A stretch of DNA of 64,000 nt from Nemertoderma westbladi (lineage: Eukaryota; Xenacoelomorpha; Nemertodermatida; Nemertodermatidae). Positions within the stretch are counted from its first letter, which is position 1. Each line of letters starts with the position of its first letter. Below are positions 50,201 to 60,643 of the stretch, in pieces. Where the stretch lies: contig JAUCBJ010000983.1 in the NCBI GenBank assembly GCA_032718475.1, positions 1 through 64,000 on the forward strand, read 5' to 3'. Made by a program: the position numbers and the translations under genes. Under the pieces are notes generated by a model. The model was not told where the DNA came from. It saw nothing but the letters and a program-made list of their open reading frames with translations, and searched no databases.

Positions 50201-51345
50201 GGAACGACAGGCCTAATTATTTCAGGCTCATCAACTATGGTAGGGAGTCCTTTGACCTGAATAATTTGTTCTGTGGGTTCTGTACTACCTAAGTCTGTGC
50301 TAGCTAGTTGTCTTCTAACCGCTGGGGGCAAATCAGGCAATTTGTGACGGTGAGATGTTTTTCTACGCCTGCTTAGACGAGATCTATTTCCTCCGCCTTC
50401 AGGATCGGTGGTCTCGCCTTCCTCCGATGATGTGTATCCTTGGCGCTTGGGAGTAGATCGACTCCTCATCTGCATTTGACTAGCAGTTAACTGTTTATTT
50501 ATGCAGTCTTGCGTCTCTTGAAGATTTTCCAACTCCAGTTGTGTGGTCTCCTCAGACGCTCTCCGTTCTGCTTCTGCCACCTTTGCTTTTCTTTTTGCTT
50601 CTGCTTCTGCCGCCGTTACTGCTGCTGCCTTTCGGTTCTCTATCTGTTTTTTCTTTATTTGTTCTTCTTGGACTCTAACGAGGCGGAGCTTTTCATCAAA
50701 TTTAGCTTTGTTTGCAGCCAACATTTCCGCATCGATTGCGTCCAACACAAGCTTGGTTCCTTCACTATTAGGGCAAAGTCCAGACAGTCGTCTCCTCAAC
50801 TCTTCGTCTCCTAGGAATCGCTGATAGTCTGACAGATAGATGTCAATGGCGTCTCTAGTTCGCGGCTTCTCTGCTGCTGTTAATTCACTTTCCACTTCGC
50901 TTTCCACTTCGCTTTCCACTTCGCTTTCCACTTGAGAAGAAGTGGCGTCGGTTGATTCTTCATAGGTTGGCCGCTCATCATAAACCGTATCCGCCATCTT
51001 CGCTCCGCGTTCGGGCGTACGCTCAACAGTATCCGAACTACTGGAGCTATCGGGCCGCTGAGAACTAGGTTCTTGGCTAGGAGGTTGCTGCTGTTTTATA
51101 GCTTCTTCTTGATCCCGCTTGACTTGGTCCCGAGTAACTATGGCAGACCAACGGCGCTTCACTAACTTCGCAAATTGCGAAATCTTTTCTACCAACCTAG
51201 GTTCTGACACAACCACTGCAGGGGTTGCCCTTCTTACAGTATGAGGGGTTTCAGACCTCGGTCTGGGATTCTCTACACTTTGATCTGAGAAACGGGCTGT
51301 TGTTTCTAGGAGACTATCTGACAGAGTTTGCCTTGTGTCAGCCAT
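47272..51345 (-). CDS. BEL Gag-protease ORF with in-frame loss of RT and integrase (1357 codons)
   Basis: The N terminus, coiled coil, DUF1759-like Gag, Cys/His clusters (about residue 882) and protease motif ALLDSGSTGTFID (about 1062) are retained. Compared with the 2720-residue relative, three blocks are missing, all without breaking the frame: about 180 residues in N-terminal Gag (joined at MADTVYDERPTYEESTDA); about 590 residues covering RT and most of RNase H (joined at DNDDINSNVDQWRHCLGTIN); and about 570 residues covering integrase (joined at AKGAEKVTQQLNRPASRL). The product could assemble and mature particles but not reverse transcribe or integrate. It would need enzymes from an autonomous relative. 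An uninterrupted frame after three large deletions is notable. Confidence 0.93.
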   Translation of the reverse strand: MADTRQTLSDSLLETTARFSDQSVENPRPRSETPHTVRRATPAVVVSEPRLVEKISQFAKLVKRRWSAIVTRDQVKRDQEEAIKQQQPPSQEPSSQRPDSSSSSDTVERTPERGAKMADTVYDERPTYEESTDATSSQVESEVESEVESEVESELTAAEKPRTRDAIDIYLSDYQRFLGDEELRRRLSGLCPNSEGTKLVLDAIDAEMLAANKAKFDEKLRLVRVQEEQIKKKQIENRKAAAVTAAEAEAKRKAKVAEAERRASEETTQLELENLQETQDCINKQLTASQMQMRSRSTPKRQGYTSSEEGETTDPEGGGNRSRLSRRRKTSHRHKLPDLPPAVRRQLASTDLGSTEPTEQIIQVKGLPTIVDEPEIIRPVVPKATSVLETPVLPELNSKFPLHSTTLPVPGRTVHENIPVLEAEREIKDLSPVVPRQPATMLATPASAVEWVEEGRRGMNLLLGQMQGTVYQLKGTVREGRAELQEVQQSIALERDKLVNIQKGIPIPPVTSCQPVRSEVLHAQGVEPTRIYTANEVETPIANPTKGDYKPVVNDITYRPDNDPRNLYTDNSILNNTMSQESFTRQMARTEARQAVKVGEIVKFNGDEMKWLPFNEYYKDSIQNSVLSNGEKLRFLIKCLEGPPKLMALKFIGHPEGLRQVWDTLNIRYGNKDNIAKYLYAKLVAPRNFLSSGIIEFSDEIQEICRQLDWLGKSHEYQSSMVIGAVVSTLPKGGVCTRLDKKVLYMNEQQRRSPTMADLMSFLDSEVKLQLIKQSREKTSENKVSEKPVSRTRIIPVCYTDDGESQASQEEDSGKDTAKSYYDNKTYKDVSKYKSRTSDRREQITTTPPTSPKRIHGRKPEERTRVHNATQGKESNIKPKCALCDGPHRLSACAEFLKKSLVDRRTVLWNKRLCYNCLRSGHQRRTCYSDVKCAKCGAKHHILLHSEFERDNPSQVSEPELHVQFSDVNDTDQESEMEGFYTDEFSDANESCYLINTAVYRALTHEKDTDNEFPPTTFDRQPSWKAPTSNVGIREFPVVQVRVHGPNKSYIVNALLDSGSTGTFIDQELAEDIFAGQPKFRTKLNMSGIMQVWKSTLTADYYVGVLSTPQDKLGAQGIRSVKMVAIKNFATTQADLYNWDEDESIQHLKIPRFQTDYPGVQILIGQNAHEALETLEKRPAQPQPLQTYAVRTRVGWYFTGPSRRTLKERLPQQQVYQVKEWEVESSDVDDPTEGTPYSSDNDDINSNVDQWRHCLGTINPADIASRGATPQELIDTPGWLGGSDSLSKEEEEWPPHLTTAEIRQAKGAEKVTQQLNRPASRLCLLERDRKLSGNYGRQDTLPTTTSLIRQISRDSIT

Positions 51346-53532
51346 GTTTGATTGTACAGTTGAATGCCTACTGCTATATTACAGTTAAAGCAAGTCTAGT
51401 AATTCAGTATCACTGTTAGCCTAGTAATTAATTACCGATACTGCTACTCAGTGTAGCGTGATATATATATAATATATTAGAATACCGGTATGCTTATATT
51501 ATATATATAAGTATTATTACAGACTAGATTTGTCCAGAGTACCGGTATATAATTTTAGCACAAATATATATAAATATATAATAGGCCTATCGTGAATACC
51601 GGTATACAGCTGACACTTATAGTATATATAAGTATAATTATTACAGACTAGAATTAATTACAGAATACCGGTATGATTTCAGCTCAAATTTATAGAAATA
51701 AATATAATAAGCCTATGGTAAATACCGGTATGTCAATTATTTTAGAATAATTGAATTTCTGAATATTTTAGGGTTACTTGGTTACTTTAACTTACTTTGT
51801 TATCGTTATTTAAGCAGTAGTCCAACTGATATTGAGACCTAAGTGTTGTATAACAGGCCTACTATTTTATTAATAGATTTAGTGGATTTATATGTACCCT
51901 TATGAGGGGTTTTGTTACAATATTGAAATAGATGTTATTATTTCTGGGGGGTCACTACACAGAAGCTGTGCGCTCTCAGTGAAGTGCTATTTATTGGACA
52001 CTAAAACAGATAATTCTAATTTACCTAAGTTACTTAATACTACAAATTACTTACGATACGGGTGAGATTAAATCTCTTAATTAAACACAACAAAAATATT
52101 ACGTACGAAATTTTTAGGGTAATTTTACAGGAAGTCTACAAACCAGCCTAACAAAGGGTTAGAATTCTGGTTATTACAACGGACAGGGTACTACGGTATT
52201 TGAAAATAATAAATAGTAGTAAATATATTGCGCTGTCCAGATAGGAAAAATACCACCGCCTGACGACCTATAGCCGTATCGCTATAGGTACTACGTTATG
52301 TATCACGGAGTGTTCCTACCTGGAAGTTAATTACCGCGGACTACCAGATCCAACGTGCCTATTAACCACTTTACAACACAAATATACTGCCTACACACTA
52401 ATTACTTCGGAAAGCACTGTACACTAAACCCTAAATTAGGTACAAGTACTGGTACAACAAATAATCAGTAGTTAAATATACTTGAACAGTTAAAAGAACC
52501 ACGGCATCTGCTGGAGTGACCGAAGCACAAAGTCACCAGTCTTTTCCTACGCCAAGCAGCCCGTGTAGTACCGGGGTTAATTTAACTATAACGGTATGTG
52601 TAACAAACACAATTACTGTAGGAATAAACTTGGGGACATGAATGTTGCGAATAATCGCATAAACTCTGAATAATAAATATTACGCTACCCGTACAGAATA
52701 CTCAAACAAAATACAAACCAAACGCTGGCAGACCACCACCAAGCCTAAATAAACTACCGTATGTGCAGATTCCGAAATGGTTAGTTAGTATGCGTTCTAA
52801 CACGGTAGTACGACTTATTCTTTAAGAGGGGATTGACCTTACAGCTATGGCTGCCCCAACTTACTAACTGGCACTTTATCAGACAAACTCTACACACGCA
52901 GCAATCTCTTCAGACCTAATAATAGCTAGACAACAATCCAGCCTACAAAATATCTGAGTAATAACTATTACGGTACCTGAACAGACCACACAAACAAACA
53001 CAGGCCAAAACGTTGGCAGAATACTGTCAAGCCTAAATAAACTACAGTATGTGCAGATTCCAAAATGGTTAGTTAGTATGCGTTCTAACACGGTAGTACG
53101 ACTTATTCTTTAAGAGGGGATTGACCTTACAGCTATGGCTGCCCCAACTTACTAACTGGCACTCTATCGGACAAACTCTACACACGCCGCAATCTCTCCA
53201 AACCCAACAACAATCCGACAACAGTCCGGCCTACAGTTATCTGAACAATCTGAGCAGACTTACACGTCTTCAGCTCAATATTAACTTACTAGGAAATAAA
53301 ACTGACAGAAATAGACCTAAGTAAAATCCCAATAAAAACCAGGCGTCCCCGATTTAATATCGAGACCTACCGGTATACAATAATCAAAATCGAATAATAC
53401 TAATGTACTTATACTGGAAGTACCGGTTAGGACAGTTGGGCCTACGGACCTACAGAAGTACCGGTTCAGGTTTACCGGTCGACCGGTACTTTCAACTTTA
53501 TTGCTTACTGCAATAAAGACAATAACTGTTAT
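51346..53532 (-). other. 5' leader of BEL element 2, same duplications as element 1
   Basis: About 2.2 kb, colinear with 22989-25169. The roughly 289-bp duplication is present (core TTAGTTAGTATGCGTTCTAA at 52781 and 53069, offset 288). The ACCGGTAT/TATATATAAG block pair near gag (51480-51740) and the CCTATAGC...GCTATAGG hairpin near 52270 are also present. The two copies within one element are nearly identical only in the core. Confidence 0.6.
53496..53518 (-). promoter_or_regulatory. covarying RNA hairpin next to the 5' LTR (element 2)
   Basis: CTTTATTGC-TTACT-GCAATAAAG, a 9-bp stem 14 bases from the LTR, is the counterpart of 25129-25153 in element 1. Both sides of two base pairs have changed, so pairing is kept. 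Confidence 0.65.
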
Positions 53533-54758
53533 TGTACGCGCTTTTGAAGACCTTTAGCAGTTTAACCTGCCAAAATTTATATGTCTTTTGGTTTATAAAT
53601 AGACTTTAGAAGTTGACAAATATTTAATACCAATAAACACAACATTAGCAGAAGCCAGCCTAGTGCGCGTCCATTCACCCGCTGGATATACCCGGGAGAC
53701 TGGATTCTGAGGGCTTAGATTATTATTGCAGTGTAAGCTTACTGTATTATTCGATTGATCGTTAATAAATAATTTCTGACTAATATTATTCACTTTCGGG
53801 AAATATTAACAGTTCCTTTAGGACGTGGCGCTCTATCTAGGTAAACAGAGATATGACTTATACTAATCACAACGGTAAGTCGGTAAGGCTTATGATTCAC
53901 GTATGAGGCGCATTCTTTAGGAAATGCTTAGTTATCAGCCACAATCATGCACACTACCGGTAACACACAATACTGCTCACTAATTTGCCGACTGTCAATG
54001 AATTTTATCATATATAAAGAGAACAGCAACTGACTCATGTAGTGCTTATCAAATAGCATTAAATTCACTACAAACCACAATAATATAAGTCGCAATCGCT
54101 ATATATAACCCGTCTCTCTAACCTGTAGTGTATCAAGAAAATTGGGAAATTTGGGTTCTTTATAGATGTTCTCCAAATAATATTCAACCAACTGATACAA
54201 AATATGACAACAGTAAAAAGCATTAAGACGGTATGTTAAGTTATGATATGAACTGATAACAGTTATACGCTCTATAATCTTAAGCCTACTAATGTTTCTT
54301 CTAAAGTCTGAAACGAATTGACTCTAGAGCCGGTGTTCCTGGCCTAGATAGAAACAACACAACAGTATCAAGAAAACAGTAAGACTGAACACTACTAGCA
54401 CGATCTGCTAAATATCTCCACATCGACAGAAAAAATCGCTCTGATTGGCTTAAGCTAAACAAATGTGTCCAATGGCCGTTTCCATGTCAGCAACCAGCTG
54501 TTAGATGTCGTAATCTGAATCATCAAGGCTAAGCTGTGCCAGGGTATTTGGTGCATTGCGGGTTTTTTGCCTTACCATGTCCGCCAAAGCACACATATAG
54601 AAGAATGACGTTTATGTCCGTTAAAACACCTATAACGGTACCTTGCGGGCGAGGGGGATATATATATAGTTAGAGAGCTTTTTAGAGTATTCCAGCGCCT
54701 GGGGGGAAACTGGATTGCAAAGCAAAAGGGCCAGTTATATCTCACAGAAGCTTTTACA
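53533..54758 (-). repeat. 5' LTR of BEL element 2
   Basis: 1226 bp with TG...CA ends, followed by AAAAG. Differences from the other LTR that were seen: CCGACTGTC for CCGACCGTC, TTTCTTC for TTTCCTC, TAACGG for TAATGG, ATCTCAC for ATCCCAC, and two indels. Confidence 0.95.
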
Positions 54759-54763
54759 AAAAG

Positions 54764-55149
54764 TCTAATGTTAGGTTCCATGGTACCGGTTTCTCTACTG
54801 CTGTTCTCTCAGGCTATCAGTACCGGTTAGTATATATATAGCACTATTTGTATTGTATGTACAGATGTAGGTATAAAGCAGGTATTTCTGTATTTTAGTA
54901 CCGGTACCGGCACTGGTACTGCTATAGGCCTACTGTGTAGCCTACCATTTAAATACGGTAATGGTAGGCCTACCGGTTGTGCTACTAAATTTTAAATAAT
55001 TGATAGGCGAAACTGGATTGCAGGATTGTGGAAAATGTGGATATACCTTTCACATAATTTAGGCCTTACTGTATTAGTTTTATAATCAATAATGGATCAT
55101 GACTACTGTCTGAGTAGTGTTACGGATAGCGGCACCACTACTTCCAACA
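54764..55149. other. intergenic, ACCGGT-rich, no gene
   Basis: Rich in ACCGGT and AGGCCT hexamers, which recur through this genome. No coding or RNA gene is seen. Confidence 0.4.
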
Positions 55150-55670
55150 GCACAGAAGGCCCGCCTCTGTAACCTGCCCCTTTCCCTCAATTAGTTAAAT
55201 GATCGTTTATTGTTTTGGTTAGAAAATCCCGTCTCTGTAACCTGCTCCTTTCCCTCAATTAGTTAAATGATCGTTTATTGTTTTGGTTAGATAATCCCGC
55301 CTCTGTAACCTGCTCCTTTCCCTCAATTGGTAATGTTATCGTTTATTGTTTTGGTTAGAAAATCGCGCCTCTGTAACCTGCTCCTTTCTCTCAATTGGTA
55401 ATGTTATCGTTTATTGTTTTGGTTAGAAAATCCCGTCTCTGTAACCTGCTCCTTTCCCTCAATTAGTTAAATGATCGTTTATTGTTTTGGTTAGAAAATC
55501 CCGTCTCTGTAACCTGCTCCTTTCCCTCAATTAGTTAAATGATCGTTTATTGTTTTGGTTAGAAAATCCCGTCTCTGTAACCTGCTCCTTTCCCTGATTT
55601 GGTTAAGTGACTGTTTATTGTTTTGGTTAGAAAACTCGGCCTTAACCTGCTCCTTTCCATCAATTGGTAA
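55150..55670 (+). repeat. 68-bp minisatellite, array B
   Basis: TGTTTTGG occurs at 55211, 55279, 55347, 55415, 55483, 55551 and 55619, an exact 68-base spacing in all units. The array has seven full units plus partial ends. The unit is TCGTTTATTGTTTTGGTTAG, AAAATCCCGTCTCTGTAACC and TGCTCCTTTCCCTCAATT. Units are closer to each other than those of array A (4160-4610), so array B is younger or more homogenised. Confidence 0.95.
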
Positions 55671-56541
55671 TTGTTTTTTGCTATAAAATGAGTGTTTTGC
55701 TACGTCATGTGGTAATCGATTATCGACAACAACCACAAACTATTAAATATAGAGTCTTTTTACCACAGGCGCATATGGAAATCTATCTCATAGTCTATAA
55801 ATCATGGAATCATGGAATGTTTTGGCACAGGCATAGTGAAATCAACTGTCTGACAGTCCAGAAATCAGCAGTCTGACAGTTTGAAGAAATACATACATAA
55901 AAATTGACAATAAAAGTCATTAAATGGACAACAAAAGTCATTATGCATAATTCGTAAAAAAAAAAAGTGACAAAAAAAGTCAAATAAATTGACATAAAAA
56001 ATCACTGCCTTTATTTAGTTGGTTATTGGAGATTGGTATTGGAGATATTATAAGTTCATTAGAATCGTGATTAGAATAGCATAGGGTAGTATCATCTGCG
56101 AATAGTGTGGACATAGGGTTGTAGCATTAGGTATAACCTATATAAATTTAATAATGACGTTACAGAAAGTACGATCTTTTATTGGTTACAAAGTACAAAA
56201 TACCCCAGGGATACTTTCTTTAGAACTAACTTTCTTGGCTACTCAGCCTGTTATGAGGGGACCTTTAGTTCATTGGCCTCTTTTGTTGTAAAGGTCGCCT
56301 TTATCACTAACTATAGCAATAGCATATTGTCCACCAGAAAGAGGGACGTTTCTGCATACATAACGAGATGGGGTGGGCTATTAAGTCAAACCTTTGGACA
56401 CCAGACTTCCATTTATTTGATGGCGGGTTCATGGTAAATTCGCACAATTATCTGCTAATTCAAAAGTTATTATTAACTGTGGTGGAATTAATTATCGTTA
56501 TAACATATTAATTTTATTTAATATAATATTGTACGTTGACA
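55671..56541. other. upstream region of the FOXRED2-like gene
   Basis: AT-rich. Short direct repeats TGACAGTC..AAATCAGCAGTCTGACAG lie near 55850 and AAAAGTCA repeats at 55910-55985. No upstream coding exon is seen. The promoter must lie here or further left, but no core element can be named with confidence. Confidence 0.4.
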
Positions 56542-57884
56542 ATGGGTGGAGGTTTTCTACGATTTGATATGATCCTGTTTTTATCTATATGTTCATTAAT
56601 TATCTCTTGCCATTCGCTCATACGAGATGATACCAGGGACTTTGATGATAAAGCTAAAAGAGCGTCGTTGAATGGCACTCACCACGACTATTGTATCCTT
56701 GGAGCTGGACCTGCAGGTCTGCAACTGGCCTACTTTCTAAAATCGTCCAACAGAGATTACGTTGTTATTGAAAGAAACAACATGAGTGGCTCTTATTACA
56801 CCAAATTCCCCAGACATCGTACCCTAATAAGCATTAACAAGCTGTACACCGGACGAGCTAACAAACGATTTAACGAGCGCCACGACTGGAATAGTTTACT
56901 GAGTGACAACGATGACCTAGTATTCGGGAAATACACTGAACAAATGTTTCCCCAGGCTGATCACCTTATCACTTACCTCAATGAGTACGCCAATACCTTG
57001 AAACTGAACATTGATTACAACACCGAGGTAACCTATGTATCTAGATTCAAGGACGATAATGCAGCCAATGATGAAATATTTATTGCTTTCACAAAAACCC
57101 AAAGAGTGTATACTTGCAATAAATTCATTGTAGCCACTGGATGGGCTTTGCCACACGATGGGGGTTTTAAGGAAAAATTTATCTTGGGGTATGAAGACAT
57201 GGACATGGATGTTTCACAGTTCCGGAACAAACGTGTCCTTATTATTGGCAAGGGGAATAGCGCGTTCGAGACAGCCAATCATATCAGAGATGTTGCAGCT
57301 GCTATAACAATGGTTTCTAAGAGACGCCCCGTATTAGCTTGGCAATCCCACTATGTAGGCGATATTCGAGCGATAAATGCTGAGTTCTTTGATCTCTATC
57401 AGTTAAAATCTTTAAATATTGTAGCGCAAAGAGATTTTAAAGACATAAAATTTGTTGTAAACAATAAAACCAATAAAATCTCGTTGGAGAAAGACCTTGT
57501 TGAAGCTGATGTCGTTCCTGTAAATGAATTCGATAAAGTTATCCGTTGCATCGGATTCAAATGGGATAACAGGATCTTCGGGTCTCGAGTTGCCCCTGGC
57601 AACGCGTTTCCAAACTCGGAGAAGTTTCCGAAAATCGGACAGGACTTCCAGAGTCGGACGCCTGGGTTGTACTTTATCGGGACTATCGCTCACTCTCTGG
57701 ACTATAAACTCTCCGCGGGGGGCTTTCTTCACGGTTACCGCTACACTGCCCGGACTGTCCACAATATTCTAGAACAACGTTACCATGGAGTACAATGGCC
57801 GTCAACGACTGTTCCTTTGTATTCTATGGAAACCTACATGATGAAGCGAATTTCAGAAATGCCGGGACCATACCAGATGTTTAG
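56542..57884 (+). CDS. FOXRED2: FOXRED2-like ER flavoprotein, exon 1 (of 5 coding exons, 56542-63742)
   Basis: ATG 56542 has a strong Kozak context (ACAATGG) and starts a signal peptide (MILFLSICSLIISCHS). An FAD-binding Rossmann motif ILGAGPAGLQLAYFL (Gly54 first) follows, then VATGWALP (ATG motif) and a second nucleotide-binding motif VLIIGKGNSAFETANHI (about residue 236). RCIGFKWD and GLYFIGTIAHSLDY also match the family. The exon ends in phase 2 at TTTAG/GTAAAA. Joined with 58412-58512, 59191-59377, 60535-60643 and 63575-63742 it gives 1908 bases, an exact 636-codon frame. FOXRED2 (ERFAD) is a flavoprotein of the ER lumen linked to ER-associated degradation. The predicted 635 residues compare with 684 in human. 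No KDEL/KEEL-like tail is seen. Confidence 0.9.
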
Positions 57885-58411
57885 GTAAAACATTAAATAC
57901 TTACATAATTCGTGAAAAGTAGCACTTCCCAGCGATATGACCCGAGAGTATTTATGTGCCGAACGTGCGCAGCGAGGGAGGTTACTATAAATACTTTTTA
58001 GGTCCAAAAGCACTGAATAGTACACTTTCCACACAATAATTTGCATAATTTTGTTACATTATATATGTCAACCTAGCGGCGTTCTGAATACTTAATTATT
58101 AACTTTAATATTTTAATGTTTAGGACTATTTTTGAAATCCATATCCTTTTTATGCAATTATTTATTAATTTCACTTACTGTAACAACTGTACGGGAAATA
58201 ATGTTACGCAACGCATAAGCATACAATGGCTATCATCAATGGGTCATTTTTTGCAAGACATCTAGAAGTTTATTGTTTCTAATTGATTAATTAATTAGTT
58301 TGCTGTGTTATTTGTGTTGTACAAATATCAGCTCAACTATTTATACAGTAGGCCTATCCTAAACATAACATATTGTTACAAATCTGATTTAATATATTTT
58401 GTCCTTATTAG

Positions 58412-58512
58412 TTTTCTTGGAGAGGTATTTGTTGTAAACAAAGATTCAGGAACGATGACACACTTTGCCGAATATCCATTAAGACTCTTACATCGATTCC
58501 AAGAAATTACAG
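58412..58512 (+). CDS. FOXRED2: FOXRED2-like, exon 2
   Basis: The acceptor CCTTATTAG precedes 101 bases encoding FLGEVFVVNKDSGTMTHFAE and YPLRLLHRFQEITG. The donor is ACAG/GTTGGT. It is entered in phase 2 and left in phase 1. The content matches the family's (Y/Q)MF-x-LADV region. Confidence 0.82.
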
Positions 58513-59190
58513 GTTGGTGTTGGTAGAGCTTCATTTATCAGTCAACATTATTTAATACCAGTGACACAGGCGAAAACTGGAACTTTAACAATTTCGGTTC
58601 AGTTTTACTTAGCCCCTTATTTCAGTTACAGTTTATCTACCGGTTAATATAAATTAAGTAGTGGAATTCCGTTTACTTTTATACATAGAAATATCAGCGT
58701 TATGTTTATTAGTAAAAATTAAAACACTATAGGGAAGAGCTGCATGCTGATTGGTTACTTTCCTTTGTTACCCAGCAACATAAGGTTAAATTTCATACTG
58801 ATCATTTTTCCACGTTACAGAATGTTTGTAGTGTTTTATATATACTATATTGTTTTATATATTTTTTTTTCCTAAGATGTGCTGTGCGAGGAGTACATTT
58901 AGGATTACCTTTTTAGGGTAGTTCATAGGTTAAATTTCCTGCTTATCAATATTTTTACTGTGTTCCATTTTAGTGTTTCTTATTTCTCTTTTGCTCACCA
59001 ATCCTCTATCACGCTGGCTTGGTGCATAACAAAAATTGATTAATAATTTGATTGGGATGAAAGAACTGCTGATATAAAATTAATTTTCGTTAATTAATTG
59101 TATATTTTCAAATTTTTTTTAATTTTAGTTTCAGTTTATTTCAATCATTTCAAATCGGTACTTCAATAATTCAGTTTTATTGTTATTCAG
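58513..59190 (+). other. FOXRED2-like intron 2
   Basis: AT-rich intron. It holds a CCAAT-type motif (GATTGG, 58749) and 15 bases later an RFX X-box-like GTTACCCAGCAAC (58767-58779). Nothing coding is seen. Confidence 0.5.
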
Positions 59191-59377
59191 GATATCACAT
59201 GGGACCTTCTACAACAATGATAGTCCTTAATCTCGAGTATGGGAAGACATTTGGGGGTCCAGGAGCTGACGTTCTGAATACCAAACCGGTGCATGACCCT
59301 GCCCTCGCTCACACGGAAGATTTGCTGCACCCTGTCTGGTACTATTATTATAGTCAACCTACAGCCAGCGATATGAG
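59191..59377 (+). CDS. FOXRED2: FOXRED2-like, exon 3
   Basis: The acceptor TTTTATTGTTATTCAG precedes 187 bases encoding YHMGPSTTMIVLNLEYGKTF and HTEDLLHPVWYYYYSQPTAS. The donor is ATGAG/GTGGGT. The NLEYG and HTED..LHPV.YYY motifs are typical of the FOXRED2 C-terminal region. Phase 1 in, phase 2 out, consistent with neighbours. Confidence 0.85.
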
Positions 59378-59849
59378 GTGGGTCGTGCTATAGGAAGAAA
59401 TAGGCATGAATGGATGGATGCATTGTAAGCCCTCTCTACTTCACATTTTGAAATATTAAATATAATAATTTTTTTTACAATTTTACTTTCATATAAATTA
59501 GATTTACATATTCAATATATTATAGTAACGGAATTTCGCATTATGTCTGAGTTTAGTTTCTGATAAACTTTGAACGTTTAAGCTCAAGTCATTGCTATCT
59601 GGGTAATAGCGGTTCACACAGGCTCGAATTGTGTTCTTTCCACTTTAGACTTGTTCAAAATCCGGAAATACGCGTAGAATGTAATGGCGAAGGCATCAAA
59701 TATCTTTTCTCTTTAGGCAAAAAGGAACCAGACTATAGACTATTGATTATTACTCCTGTTATTATACCACATAAGATTTGTGCGGAGCAGTATTTTCCTG
59801 ATGTGAAGGATATAATATGTTATTGAAGCCAAATACTTAGGCGTATCAG

Positions 59850-60440
59850 ATTCGTAGACGAATTAGGACAACTTCACCGTCGACAAAATCGATAAGCCTA
59901 TTGGTTTCACGTTGACCCAACTTTATGAACAGAAATTAGATTCCAGAGCCCACCAACATTATCAAAACAATCACTTCCCTAATTGATAATAATTTTATCA
60001 CACAATTTGTTAACTGGGGCAGCGTGGTTAATAAAGTGTCGAGAGAGACTTCTAAGGGCAGCCCTAAACATCAGATGGAGAAAACACATGACAAACTCAG
60101 AGCTTTATGGTACAATACCAACTGTATCAACCACCCTCCGTGAACGCAGATTAAGATTCAGTGGGCACTACTGGATAAGTAAACATGAGATCATTCCAGA
60201 TCTACTTTTCTGGTAACCAACACAAGAAAAGCGTACCCGTGGACGACTGCCTATAAAAATATATAGACCAACTTGAAAGGGCAACATGCTGGACTTGGGA
60301 GAGACGAAATTGCGACAACTATGGATAATCGAGAGTTTTTTGATAGACTTTTATCGCCTTTACTCACCTACCAATCTCCCTCGTCCCTCCACGTATTGAT
60401 GTAAAGACGTGCAAAGATAGAACTTTGCAAGAGGAAAGTG
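59850..60440 (+). mobile_element. LINE fragment inside FOXRED2-like intron 3
   Basis: The frame at 59983-60216 resembles the C-terminal region of RTE-like reverse transcriptases (LRAALNIRWRKHMTNSELYG, STTLRERRLRFSGHYW). Downstream bases to about 60350 continue the similarity in another frame (GRDEIATTMDNREFFDRL). It is truncated and degenerate. It is a different subfamily from the 6-9.6 kb element. Confidence 0.75.
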
Positions 60441-60534
60441 AAAGTTAATGTAAGCAGACAACTTACTGTTCAAACCCATAACTAAAACCCAACTAATAAT
60501 TGGATTATATTAAATTTCAATAATATATTTTCAG

Positions 60535-60643
60535 ATTGCGAGAAAAAGAAGAAATTGAGACGGGATTACGTGTTCATGTTCCAACACCGGATGATGTTTA
60601 CATATTCCCAGGAAACATTTTAACAGAATGGCACCATACATTA
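60535..60643 (+). CDS. FOXRED2: FOXRED2-like, exon 4
   Basis: The acceptor TATTTTCAG precedes 109 bases encoding LREKEEIETGLRVHVPTPDD, VYIFPGNI and LTEWHHTL. The donor is CATTA/GTAAGTG, and it ends in phase 0. Its last 16 bases and the donor are the seed of the minisatellite that follows at once. Confidence 0.82.

Larger units (their letters stand above)
42882..54758 (-). mobile_element. BEL/Pao element 2, deletion derivative (non-autonomous)
   Basis: LTRs at 42882-44112 and 53533-54758 flank 11.9 kb on the minus strand. Order: LTR, leader (53532-51346), shortened gag-pol (51345-47272), noncoding region (47271-45643), 3' accessory frame (45642-44191), purine tract TGGGAGCGG, LTR. Flanking pentamers are AACAG (42877-42881) and AAAAG (54759-54763), a likely TSD with one change. 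Leader, gag and 3' noncoding parts are clearly related to element 1. The LTRs differ by only a few substitutions and two small indels, so this insertion is also recent. Confidence 0.92.

Noticed and set aside
57412-57762. 116-codon minus-strand ORF
   Set aside because: Antisense shadow of FOXRED2-like exon 1.
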